Source of the DNA: Streptomyces sp. RPT161
GTDB taxonomy: Bacteria > Actinomycetota > Actinomycetes > Streptomycetales > Streptomycetaceae
Direction: 5' to 3'
Assembly (NCBI RefSeq): GCF_027533845.1
Contig: NZ_JAPZVN010000002.1
Location: forward strand, 496,001 to 560,000
DNA length: 64,000 bases
The notes below the pieces were generated by a model, which made no database searches, was not told the DNA's origin, and saw nothing but the letters and a program-made list of their open reading frames with translations. Below, piece by piece: positions 16,831 through 24,132 of the stretch (positions are counted from its first letter, which is position 1; each line of letters begins with the position of its first letter). A program made the translations under genes and the position numbers.

Positions 16831-18258
16831 CTACCTGCTGCCGCCCGGGCCGCCGGCGATGAGGTCGGCGGTGATCGCGCCGGACATTCCGGCGTGCGCC
16901 AGGCCGCCGCCGGGATGCGCCGAGCCGCCCACGAGATACAGGCCCTCGGGCCGGGCGCGGTTGCCGGTACGCAGGTACGCACCTGCCGCCCCGGCCAGCG
17001 CCGGTCCCGGCACCGCGCCCCCGGGCACACCGGTGAGCCGCTCGGTGTCCACCGGAGTCCGCACCTCGCGCCACAGGACCCGCTCGGGCAGCCCCGGGAC
17101 CGCGGCCTCGGCCGCCTCGACCACCCGGTCGGCGAACGCGTCCGCGTAGCCCGGCGCCGTCCAGTCCACCGGCCCCTGCGCAGGCACGGTGACCGTCAGC
17201 GTGACGGACTCGTGCGCGTCGTCCGGCCGCAGCCGGGCGTCATCGGGCCGCAGCACCGTCACCGTGGGCGCGGGGGTGCCCGGACGGCCGTCGTGCGGGC
17301 GGTCCGTACCGTGCACCAGGGTGCGGTGCGCCGTCCCGGCCGGGCGCGGGCCGCGAAGCGCCAGCAGCACGGTGAAGCGGGCCAGGTCCACCGCAAGCGG
17401 CTGGCGCGGGGTGCCGCGGACCACCGTGTCGGCCTCCGCCAACGTGCCGTCGGCGAGCCGCACCCCCACCGCCCGGCCGTCCTTCTCGACCACCTCGGCC
17501 ACCTCGGCCCCGAAGTGGAACTCGACCCCGCGCGCCGTACAGCGCTCGAACACCGCGTCGGCGAGCGCCCGCAGGCCCCCGCCGACGTACCAGGAACCGA
17601 AGGTCTGCTCCATGTACGGCAGCACCGCCGCACTGGCCGGCGCGGTGGCCGGGTCGTACCCGTACCCCAGCACGTAGGCCGCCAGCAGCGCGGCGAGACC
17701 GGGGTGCTTCAGCTCGCGGCGGCCCACCTCGGCGATCGTGGGGGCGGAGCTGCGGCCGAACAGGCCGCGCCGCCGCGCCGGGTACGGGTCGCGACCGAGC
17801 GGTGCGGTGTCGGCGGCCAGCGTGTCCTCCAGCAGTGGGCGGCGGGTGGCCTCCCAGACCGCCCGCGCCCTGTTCATGACCTCGCCCCAGCGCTCGCCCG
17901 CCCCGCCGCCGAACGCCTCGTCGAGCGCCGCGACCACGCCCGCGCGGGACGCGTTGGGCAGCGCGAAGCGCGTGCCGTCCGGGAGCAGATGTTCGCTCGA
18001 CGGATCAACCTGGGTCAGCTCGACGCTGCGCTCCAGCGTCTCCTTGCCGGTCTTGACGAACAAGTCGCGGTAGACGGCGGGCAGATGGAGCAGTCCGGGG
18101 CCGGTGTCGAACGCGAACCCGTCCCGCTCGTACCGGGCGACGCCGCCGCCGTAGGTTTCCGCGCGCTCGTACACCGCCACCCGGTGGCCGCCCGTGGCGA
18201 GCCGGGCGGCGGTCGCCAGCGAGCCCATACCCGCGCCGATTACCGCGATTCGTGCCAT
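16831..18258 (-). CDS. FAD-dependent desaturase/isomerase, phytoene-desaturase (CrtI) family
   Basis: A 475-residue flavoprotein of the CrtI / all-trans-retinol-saturase type. It has the N-terminal ARIAVIGAGMGSLATAARLATGGHRVAVYE dinucleotide fold, GFAFDTGPGLLHLPAVY after it, and the C-terminal GLYLVGGSAHPGGGLAHAGMSG motif characteristic of this family. No carotenoid synthase gene is nearby, so a carotenoid substrate is not shown. The start at 18258 is supported by a TACAGT box (18266-18271) 7 bases upstream, again a leaderless arrangement; a longer frame adds 8 unconserved residues. Confidence 0.85.
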   Translation of the reverse strand: MARIAVIGAGMGSLATAARLATGGHRVAVYERAETYGGGVARYERDGFAFDTGPGLLHLPAVYRDLFVKTGKETLERSVELTQVDPSSEHLLPDGTRFALPNASRAGVVAALDEAFGGGAGERWGEVMNRARAVWEATRRPLLEDTLAADTAPLGRDPYPARRRGLFGRSSAPTIAEVGRRELKHPGLAALLAAYVLGYGYDPATAPASAAVLPYMEQTFGSWYVGGGLRALADAVFERCTARGVEFHFGAEVAEVVEKDGRAVGVRLADGTLAEADTVVRGTPRQPLAVDLARFTVLLALRGPRPAGTAHRTLVHGTDRPHDGRPGTPAPTVTVLRPDDARLRPDDAHESVTLTVTVPAQGPVDWTAPGYADAFADRVVEAAEAAVPGLPERVLWREVRTPVDTERLTGVPGGAVPGPALAGAAGAYLRTGNRARPEGLYLVGGSAHPGGGLAHAGMSGAITADLIAGGPGGSR

Positions 18259-18265
18259 GTCAGGG

Positions 18266-18271
18266 ACTGTA
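18266..18271 (-). promoter_or_regulatory. -10 box for the CrtI-like gene (leaderless)
   Basis: TACAGT on the minus strand, 7 bases before the ATG at 18258. Confidence 0.45.
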
Positions 18272-18325
18272 TCGGGCACCACTGACAGTCACCCCCGCCG
18301 GGACCGGCCCGCGGGGCTCCCGGCC

Positions 18326-18928
18326 TCAGCCGCCGCCCACGCGGCCCTGCAGCAGGCGGGACAGCGCCGCGTGGACGTCGTCGATGTCGCGGTCCGGCTG
18401 GAACGCCTGCCAGTCGAGCGCGGCCACCAGGACCATGCCGAACAGGGCGGACGCGGTGAGCGGCACGTCGATCTCGTCGCTCAGCTCGCCGCGGTCCACC
18501 GCCTCCCGCAGCACCTTCTCCACCACCGCGATCGCCTCCTGGCGGACCATCATCAAGGTGGACTGCCAGGCCCGGTTGGTGCGCCACAGTTCGGCGACGT
18601 ACAGCTGGGTGAACGACGGGGAGCGGCCGATGAAGACCAGCCCCGCCCGGATCATCGCGTCCAGCGCGTCCACCCGGCTGCCGCCCTCGGCGATCACGTT
18701 CTCCGACGCCTCGCGCAGGGAGCCGGTGAGCAACCCCACGCCGTGCCGCAGCAACTCCTCGAAGAGGTCGTTCTTGCTCGCGAAGTTGTAGTAGACGGTG
18801 CCCTTCGCGACCCCGGCGCGCTCGGCGATCTCGTCCACGGTCGTGGACGAGAACCCCTTCTCCGCGATGAGGGTGACCGCGGCCTCGTAGAGCCGCTGCC
18901 GGGTGGCCTGGCGTCGTGCGCTGTTCAT
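18326..18928 (-). CDS. TetR-family repressor of the upstream transporter-like operon
   Basis: A 200-residue regulator. The N-terminal TetR helix-turn-helix (about 8-50) contains LIAEKGFSSTTVDEIAERAGVAKGTVYYNFASKNDLF; the C-terminal ligand domain is divergent. GGGGAGGAG precedes the ATG at 18928 by 9 bases, which fixes the start. It follows the YhgE/Pip gene by 19 bases on the same strand, so it is the third gene of the operon. The perfect palindrome over the operon promoter at 21837-21858 is the obvious target, giving autoregulation. Confidence 0.93.
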   Translation of the reverse strand: MNSARRQATRQRLYEAAVTLIAEKGFSSTTVDEIAERAGVAKGTVYYNFASKNDLFEELLRHGVGLLTGSLREASENVIAEGGSRVDALDAMIRAGLVFIGRSPSFTQLYVAELWRTNRAWQSTLMMVRQEAIAVVEKVLREAVDRGELSDEIDVPLTASALFGMVLVAALDWQAFQPDRDIDDVHAALSRLLQGRVGGG

Positions 18929-18947
18929 GCGCCGATTCTCCTCCCCG

Positions 18948-21035
18948 TCACAAGCTGATCTCGGGGTGGAGCCGATCCACCGTCCACACCTGCTTGCGGC
19001 TCGCGCTCCACGCCGTGAGGGTAAGGGAGCCTGCGGTGAACGCCAGCAGCACCAGGCACGCCCGCCACACCGGCCACAGCTCACCGCCGGTGATCAGGTG
19101 CCGCAGCCCGTCGACGATGTAGCTCATCGGCAGGAACGGGTGGATCGCGTTGAAGAACGCGGGCGAGGTCTGCACCGGATACGTTCCGCCTGCCGAGGTC
19201 AGCTGGAGCATCAGCAGGGCCAGCACCAGCACCCGTCCCGCGGGTCCGAAGCGGGCGTTCAGCCACTGGACGATGGCCGCGAAGCATCCGGTGACCAGCA
19301 CCAGGAACCCGACGGTGCCCGCCGTCCGTGCCATCTGCAACCCGATCGCCCAGTGCAGCACCGCCAGCAGTGCGCCGACCTGGAGCACGCCTACCGCCGC
19401 GGCCGGCAGCCAGCCCGCGAAGGCGATCCGCCACGCCGGGGCGCCCGCGGACAGCGCGCGCTTGCTCAGCGGCTGCATCAGCATGTACGCCACCATGGCG
19501 CCCACCCACAGCGACAGCGGGATGAAGTACGGGGCGAAGCCCGTGCCGTAGGTCGACGCCTTGTGCGTCGCCTGGGACAGCAGCTGTACGGGGTCGGACA
19601 TCACCGCGCTGCGTGCGTCGCGGTCCTTCTCGTCGTAGTCCGGGATCTGCTGGACGCCGTCCTTCAGGCCGGTGGCGAGGGTGTTGGAACCGTCGGACAG
19701 CTTGTACATGCCGCCGTTGAGCGTCTGCGCGCCGGACTGGAGGTCGCCGATGCCGGAGTCCAGGGTGTCGACCGCGCTCTTGGCGGTGCCGGCGCCGTCC
19801 CGCACACCGTCGGCGCCGTTGGCGACGTCGTGCGCGCCCTTGTTCAGCGCGTTGACCTTGGCGACCGCGGTGTCCAGGTCGGAGGACAGGTTCGGTGCGT
19901 TGTCGGCTATCTGCTGCGCCAGTTGGTGCAGCGTCCTGAGGTTGCCGTCCAGCTTGTCCAGCGCGGAGGAGTCCGTCTTCAGCGAGGCGTCGAGGCTCTT
20001 GGCGTCGCTCGCCTGCTGGGCGTTGATGTCCGCGATGTCCTTCAACGTGGCGCAGTCCGCGCCGGGTTGGGGCGCGGCGCCGCAACGTGCGTCGTAGTAC
20101 TTGCGGGACAGGTCCGCGGCGGTCTGCGCGGCGGTGGCGATGCTGGAGGACTTCTGCGGCAGGTCACCGAGGTTGTCGCGGATCTGCTGGGAGACGTCGG
20201 CGATCAGTTGGGCGGTGAGGCCGATCTGCTTGCTGTTCGACTTCAGGAACGCGCCGTAGTTGTCGGTGAGTCCGTTGACCTTGTCGGCCAACTGCTGTGT
20301 GCCGTCCGCCAGGGTGTGTGCGCCGCTGGCCAGGTCGCTGCTGCCGGACCGCAGTGAGCCGAGGCCGTTGCCGATCCGGGCGCTGGCGTCCTTGGCGGTG
20401 TTGAGGCCGTCGGCCAGCTTGCCGGTGGCCTGTTGGGCCTTGTCGATGCCGCCATGCAGGTTGTCGGCGCCCTGTGCCGCGTGCTGCGTCTTGTCGTGGA
20501 TGTCGGAGAAGGAGACGAAGATCTTGTCGTAGAAGCCCTTCGAGGCGTTGGCAGAGGCGGCCGAGCGGATCTGGGCGAAGACCGAACGGGAGATGGTGCC
20601 GACGATGTAGTTGTTGGCGTCGTTGGTGCGCACCTGTAGGGCGCCGGTCTGCGGGTCGTTGCCCCCGCTGGAGGCGATGCGGCGGCTGAAGTCGGCCGGA
20701 ATGGTCAGCGACAGGTAGTACTTGCCGTTCTCGACGCCCTTGGCGGCGTGCGCGGCGTCCGTCTCCTGCCAGTCGAAGCCGCTGCTGTTGCCGTGCATCT
20801 TGGCGACGATGTCATCGCCCGCGGTGAGCTTCTTGCCGCCCACGGTCGCGCCCTGATCGGCGTTGACCAGCGCCACCGGAATCTTGTTCAGGCGCCCGTA
20901 GGGATCCCAGAACGACCACAGGTACAGCGCTCCGTAGAGCAGCGGCAGCAGCAGGAGCGCCGCCATCGCGGCCCTCGGCAGCCGCCCCCTGCCGAACTTG
21001 CGCAGCTCAAGCGCGGCCAGCCTCGGCGTACGCAT
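18948..21035 (-). CDS. YhgE/Pip-family membrane protein (ABC-2-type permease-like)
   Basis: A 695-residue protein. One N-terminal membrane span (about 22-42, MAALLLLPLLYGALYLWSF) is followed by a large exterior domain of about 430 residues. That domain is made of helical heptad-like repeats rich in Asp, Gly and Ala (LADGLNTA, LASGAHTLADG, LQSGAQTLNGG). The C-terminal third has about five spans of the ABC-2 transporter type. Relatives act in phage adsorption (Pip), export and type VII-associated functions; the substrate here is unknown. Its start overlaps the ATPase gene by 29 bases and has a GAGGAGGAGG site. Confidence 0.92.
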   Translation of the reverse strand: MRTPRLAALELRKFGRGRLPRAAMAALLLLPLLYGALYLWSFWDPYGRLNKIPVALVNADQGATVGGKKLTAGDDIVAKMHGNSSGFDWQETDAAHAAKGVENGKYYLSLTIPADFSRRIASSGGNDPQTGALQVRTNDANNYIVGTISRSVFAQIRSAASANASKGFYDKIFVSFSDIHDKTQHAAQGADNLHGGIDKAQQATGKLADGLNTAKDASARIGNGLGSLRSGSSDLASGAHTLADGTQQLADKVNGLTDNYGAFLKSNSKQIGLTAQLIADVSQQIRDNLGDLPQKSSSIATAAQTAADLSRKYYDARCGAAPQPGADCATLKDIADINAQQASDAKSLDASLKTDSSALDKLDGNLRTLHQLAQQIADNAPNLSSDLDTAVAKVNALNKGAHDVANGADGVRDGAGTAKSAVDTLDSGIGDLQSGAQTLNGGMYKLSDGSNTLATGLKDGVQQIPDYDEKDRDARSAVMSDPVQLLSQATHKASTYGTGFAPYFIPLSLWVGAMVAYMLMQPLSKRALSAGAPAWRIAFAGWLPAAAVGVLQVGALLAVLHWAIGLQMARTAGTVGFLVLVTGCFAAIVQWLNARFGPAGRVLVLALLMLQLTSAGGTYPVQTSPAFFNAIHPFLPMSYIVDGLRHLITGGELWPVWRACLVLLAFTAGSLTLTAWSASRKQVWTVDRLHPEISL

Positions 21036-21810
21036 CCGCCGCCTCCTCCTCGGTCTCGGTGGTCTTGTCGCTGGTGGTGGTGCCCGCGTCGGCCGGGCGT
21101 ACGGTGATCGCGTCCTCGGGCGCCTCGGTGCACACGGCGAGCACGGTGGTGCCGGCGTCGGCGATCGACCCGAGGGTGGTCCAGGCGGCCGCGCGGTCCC
21201 CGGCGGACAGCTTGTGGTCGGCGTCGTCCACCGCGAGCACCCGCGGGCGGCCGATCAGGGCCAGTGCGATGCCCAGCCGCAGCGCCTCCAGCCGTTCCAG
21301 GTCCCGCACATAGGTGCGCGGGCCCTTCGGCAGCGTCTCCAGGTCGAGCCCGGCGGCGGCGAGGGCCTGCTCCGCCCGGGCGCGGTCCTGCGCGGCACGT
21401 TCACGGCGGGGCCGCAGCAGGGCGCGCAGCGAGCCGTCGAACCGGCGCTGCAGCAGCGCCCGCTCCCGCAGGTGCTCGCCCACGGTCAGCGCCGGGTCGA
21501 GTTCCGCCACGCCGTCCACGGGGCCGAGCGCGCTGATCCGGCGGACCGCGGTCAGAGCCTTGGGCAGACGGTGCCCGGCGACCTCGGCGTGGCCCTCGGT
21601 GCCGCGCATCCGGCCGGTGAGCGCCAGCAGCAGGCAGGTCCGGCCGGTGCCGGACGGTCCCTCGATGGCGACCAGACTCCCGGACGGCGCATCGAACGTG
21701 ACGTTCCGGAACACCCAGCCGCGGGGTCCCTTGAGTCCGAACCCGTTCGCGCTGACCGCCGCTCCGCCGGGTGCGGCGGTGTCCGTTTGTGCTTCGGCGT
21801 GCCGACCCAC
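21007..21810 (-). CDS. degenerate ABC-type ATP-binding protein
   Basis: A 267-residue ABC ATPase-like protein, first gene of the operon with the YhgE/Pip protein. The P-loop is GPSGTGRTC at 51-59, so the invariant Walker A lysine is Arg57. The signature region reads RDLERLEALRLG (169-180) instead of LSGGQ. Walker B ends VDDAD (194-198) rather than DEP. The fold is probably kept while hydrolysis may be lost or altered. GTG at 21810 is preceded by GGGAGGG. The C-terminus is an acidic Thr/Glu tail. Confidence 0.85.
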   Translation of the reverse strand: MGRHAEAQTDTAAPGGAAVSANGFGLKGPRGWVFRNVTFDAPSGSLVAIEGPSGTGRTCLLLALTGRMRGTEGHAEVAGHRLPKALTAVRRISALGPVDGVAELDPALTVGEHLRERALLQRRFDGSLRALLRPRRERAAQDRARAEQALAAAGLDLETLPKGPRTYVRDLERLEALRLGIALALIGRPRVLAVDDADHKLSAGDRAAAWTTLGSIADAGTTVLAVCTEAPEDAITVRPADAGTTTSDKTTETEEEAADAYAEAGRA

Positions 21811-21829
21811 GTGCCCTCCCTCTGACTCG

Positions 21830-21858
21830 TCCCTACTTGAACTGACTGGTCAGTTCAA
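21830..21858 (-). promoter_or_regulatory. promoter of the ABC-YhgE-TetR operon
   Basis: On the minus strand TTGAAC (21858-21853) and TAGGGA (21835-21830) are spaced by exactly 17 bases. The operator palindrome fills the spacer and the -35. Confidence 0.75.
21837..21858. promoter_or_regulatory. TetR operator, perfect 10-bp inverted repeat
   Basis: TTGAACTGAC and GTCAGTTCAA flank a central TG, so every base of the two half-sites pairs. It overlaps the operon promoter, and the TetR gene is the last gene of that operon. The CTGAC..GTCAG core resembles other TetR operators. Confidence 0.85.
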
Positions 21859-22041
21859 AAAAAGTATGCCCCATGAGGGGCGCGGTATTCCCGGCGGGGG
21901 TGGCCGAAGCGTCAACTGGGCCGTGGTTACCGGTGTTTACGCAGGTCAGAGCCGATTGTCAGTGGTCTGCCCCACTATGAGCGTGGACGGACTCGCACCG
22001 TCGTCCGAAGGAAGGCAGGAGTCCGAAGACAGGAGGTCGCC

Positions 22042-22536
22042 ATGGCTGCCACCGCCGCCAACGCACGCGCACGCCACCGTCATGCCGCCGCCGGCCCGGT
22101 ATCCGGTCCGCCCACCGACGTTCACCCCGTTCTGCGCAAGATGGCCGCACCGCCCGCCGCCCTCGATCTGCTGGCCCAGGCCCATACCGGCCTCGACGAA
22201 GCCGCGGCCCTCCCGACCGCCAACGAGCGCTACGCCACCGCCCACCTCGCCGCGCTGCGCACCGCCGCCGCGGTGCTCGCCGTCCGGGCCCGCCCGCAGC
22301 CGACCGGCCGCCGCAGGCAGCGCATCCGCAGCGCGTGGGAGGTGTTGCCCGAGGTGGCGCCCGAACTGGCCGAGTGGAGCGCCCTGTTCGCCTCCGGCGC
22401 CAGCCGCAGGGCCCGCGCGGAAGCGGGCATACCCGGTGCCGCGAGCTGGCGCGAGGCGGATGACCTGGTGCGCGCCACGGGCATGTTCCTGCGCCTGGTG
22501 GAACGGATGCTGGGGCTCCAGCCGCCCTTGCGGTAG
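22042..22536 (+). CDS. SAV_6107-family HEPN-domain protein
   Basis: A 164-residue, mostly helical, Ala/Arg-rich protein. It resembles the actinobacterial SAV_6107 family, which is assigned to the HEPN superfamily (helical domains of toxins and RNA nucleases). An obvious RxxxxH catalytic motif is not seen in the central part, so RNase activity is not supported by sequence. CAGGAGG precedes the ATG by 5 bases. Divergent from the TetR-controlled operon; no antitoxin-like partner is adjacent. Confidence 0.7.
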   Translation: MAATAANARARHRHAAAGPVSGPPTDVHPVLRKMAAPPAALDLLAQAHTGLDEAAALPTANERYATAHLAALRTAAAVLAVRARPQPTGRRRQRIRSAWEVLPEVAPELAEWSALFASGASRRARAEAGIPGAASWREADDLVRATGMFLRLVERMLGLQPPLR

Positions 22537-22646
22537 CACCCGGCGGGAGGGGGTTCCCGGCCGGTGGCCACTAAGGTGGAGGCCGACGTCAAGTTCCGTG
22601 TCCGGGCGGCAGAGCCCGGCACGCCGCGCCGAGGAGCCGCCCCGCC

Positions 22647-23402
22647 GTGTCAGATCCGCTGCGCCCCCGAGCCTCCCTGCGAACCGCCGTTGTCTGGGAG
22701 GTGCTCAAGGACGCCCTGGAACGGCAGGCCAAAGCCTCGGGTGTGGAGGTGCTCGACGTACTGGACACCGGCGGCGGCACCGGGAACTTCGCGGTTCCGG
22801 TCGCCCGGCTCGGCCACCGGGTGACGGTGGTCGACCCCAGCCCCGACGCGCTGTTCGGGCTGGAGCGGCGGGCGGCCGAGTCCGGGGTCACCGAGCGCAT
22901 CCGCGGGGTGCAGGGCGACGCGCACGGCCTGCTCGACGTGGTTTCGCCGTCCTCGTACGACGTGGTGCTCTGCCACGGCGTGCTGGAGTACCTGGACGAC
23001 CCGGCCGAGGGCGTGCGCAACGCGGTCCGTGCGCTGCGCTCCTGCGGCACCCTCAGTCTGCTGGCCGCCAGCCGCAACGGCGCGGTGCTCGCCCGGGCCA
23101 TCGCCGGGCACTTCGCCGAGGCCCGGCAGGGGCTCACCGACCCCGACGGCCGATGGGGCGAGGGCGACCCGCTGCCCCGCCGCTTCACCACGGACGACCT
23201 GACCGCGCTGGTCGCCGAAGCGGGCCTGGCGGTCGCCGCCGTGCACGGAGTGCGGGTCTTCGCCGACCTGGTGCCCGGAGTGCTGGTGGACACCGAGCCC
23301 GGCGCGCTGGACGCGTTGCTCAAGCTGGAACTGGCCGCCGCCGAACTGCCCGCGTTCCACTCGATCGCGACGCAGTTGCACGTGCTGGCGCACCGCGGCT
23401 GA
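22647..23402 (+). CDS. class I SAM-dependent methyltransferase
   Basis: A 251-residue Rossmann-fold methyltransferase. VLDTGGGTGNFAVPVA (about 38-53) is motif I. VVDPSPDAL follows as the acidic ribose-binding strand. DVVLCHGVLEYLDDP is motif IV/post-I. The substrate is unknown. GAGGAG precedes the GTG at 22647 by about 10 bases. It follows the HEPN gene in the same direction by 110 bases; a functional link is not shown. Confidence 0.88.
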   Translation: MSDPLRPRASLRTAVVWEVLKDALERQAKASGVEVLDVLDTGGGTGNFAVPVARLGHRVTVVDPSPDALFGLERRAAESGVTERIRGVQGDAHGLLDVVSPSSYDVVLCHGVLEYLDDPAEGVRNAVRALRSCGTLSLLAASRNGAVLARAIAGHFAEARQGLTDPDGRWGEGDPLPRRFTTDDLTALVAEAGLAVAAVHGVRVFADLVPGVLVDTEPGALDALLKLELAAAELPAFHSIATQLHVLAHRG

Positions 23403-23665
23403 CGAGCCGGGCGAGCAGTCCGTCACAGCCCGCCCGTTCCAGGGATGTGGAACGTATCATCTGGGTAAAGCAACGACAGCATGACGAACCGGCGGGTGGG
23501 GAATGCACTCCTCGGCCCGCCGCGCTCGTCACCGAAGCGGGTACGCGAAAAGCGCATCGGCGGCTGGATTGGCGCTCAGGGGCGGGTTTCACGGGGACGA
23601 ATCCCTGCCTATCCTGAAAGGGTCGTACCGGTCGCGCCCCTGCGACCGACGAGTAGGAGGACTCC
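23403..23665 (+). other. upstream region of the DUF3040 gene
   Basis: 263 bases without a gene. It holds a 6-bp palindrome GTTCCA-GGGATG-TGGAAC at 23436-23453. Near the gene is a TATCCT box (about 23611), which may be the -10, followed by GTAGGAGG as ribosome site. Nothing else is recognised. Confidence 0.4.
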
Positions 23666-24070
23666 GTGCCGCTCTCGGAGCACGAGCAGCGCATGCTTGA
23701 GCAGATGGAGCGAGCGCTGTATGCCGAAGACCCCAAGTTCGCGTCGGCGCTTGAGGGAAGCGGGCTGCGCACGTTCACTCGACGACGTGTCTACCAGGCG
23801 GTAGCGGGCTTCCTGGTCGGCATCGGGCTGCTGATGGCCGGAATGGTCGCCCAGCAGATCTGGATCAGTGTGGTCGGCTTCCTCGTCATGCTGGGCTGCG
23901 CCGCGCTCGCGATCACCGGTTGGCGGCGCTCCGCCAAACCCGCCCAGCAGCAGCCGGGCATGGGCATGTCCTCGGGGCCGTACGGCCGTCATCCCCGGCG
24001 CAGGGGACGGGTGATGGACCGGATCGAGGAGCGGTGGCAGCGCCGCCGCGATGAGCAGCAGGGTCCCTGA
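23666..24070 (+). CDS. DUF3040 membrane protein
   Basis: A 134-residue protein of a widespread actinobacterial family of unknown function. The N-terminal MPLSEHEQRMLEQMERAL helix is the family signature. Two membrane spans follow (about 45-63 and 66-85). The tail is basic and ends RIEERWQRRRDEQQGP. GTG at 23666 is preceded by TAGGAGG. In mycobacteria DUF3040 genes lie near mraZ and ftsZ; here it is 6 kb from mraZ. Confidence 0.9.
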   Translation: MPLSEHEQRMLEQMERALYAEDPKFASALEGSGLRTFTRRRVYQAVAGFLVGIGLLMAGMVAQQIWISVVGFLVMLGCAALAITGWRRSAKPAQQQPGMGMSSGPYGRHPRRRGRVMDRIEERWQRRRDEQQGP

Positions 24071-24091
24071 GAGTCCTCAGCAGAGCGTGCC

Positions 24092-24132
24092 GTTGAGGGG
24101 CGCGGGTTCCATCGGAACCCGCGCCCCTCAAC
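24092..24132. terminator. perfect 19-bp bidirectional terminator hairpin
   Basis: GTTGAGGGGCGCGGGTTCC, an ATC loop, then the exact reverse complement. The stem contains the stop codon of the convergent transglutaminase gene (24128-24130). No U run, but the stem is the longest perfect one in the window. Confidence 0.85.
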
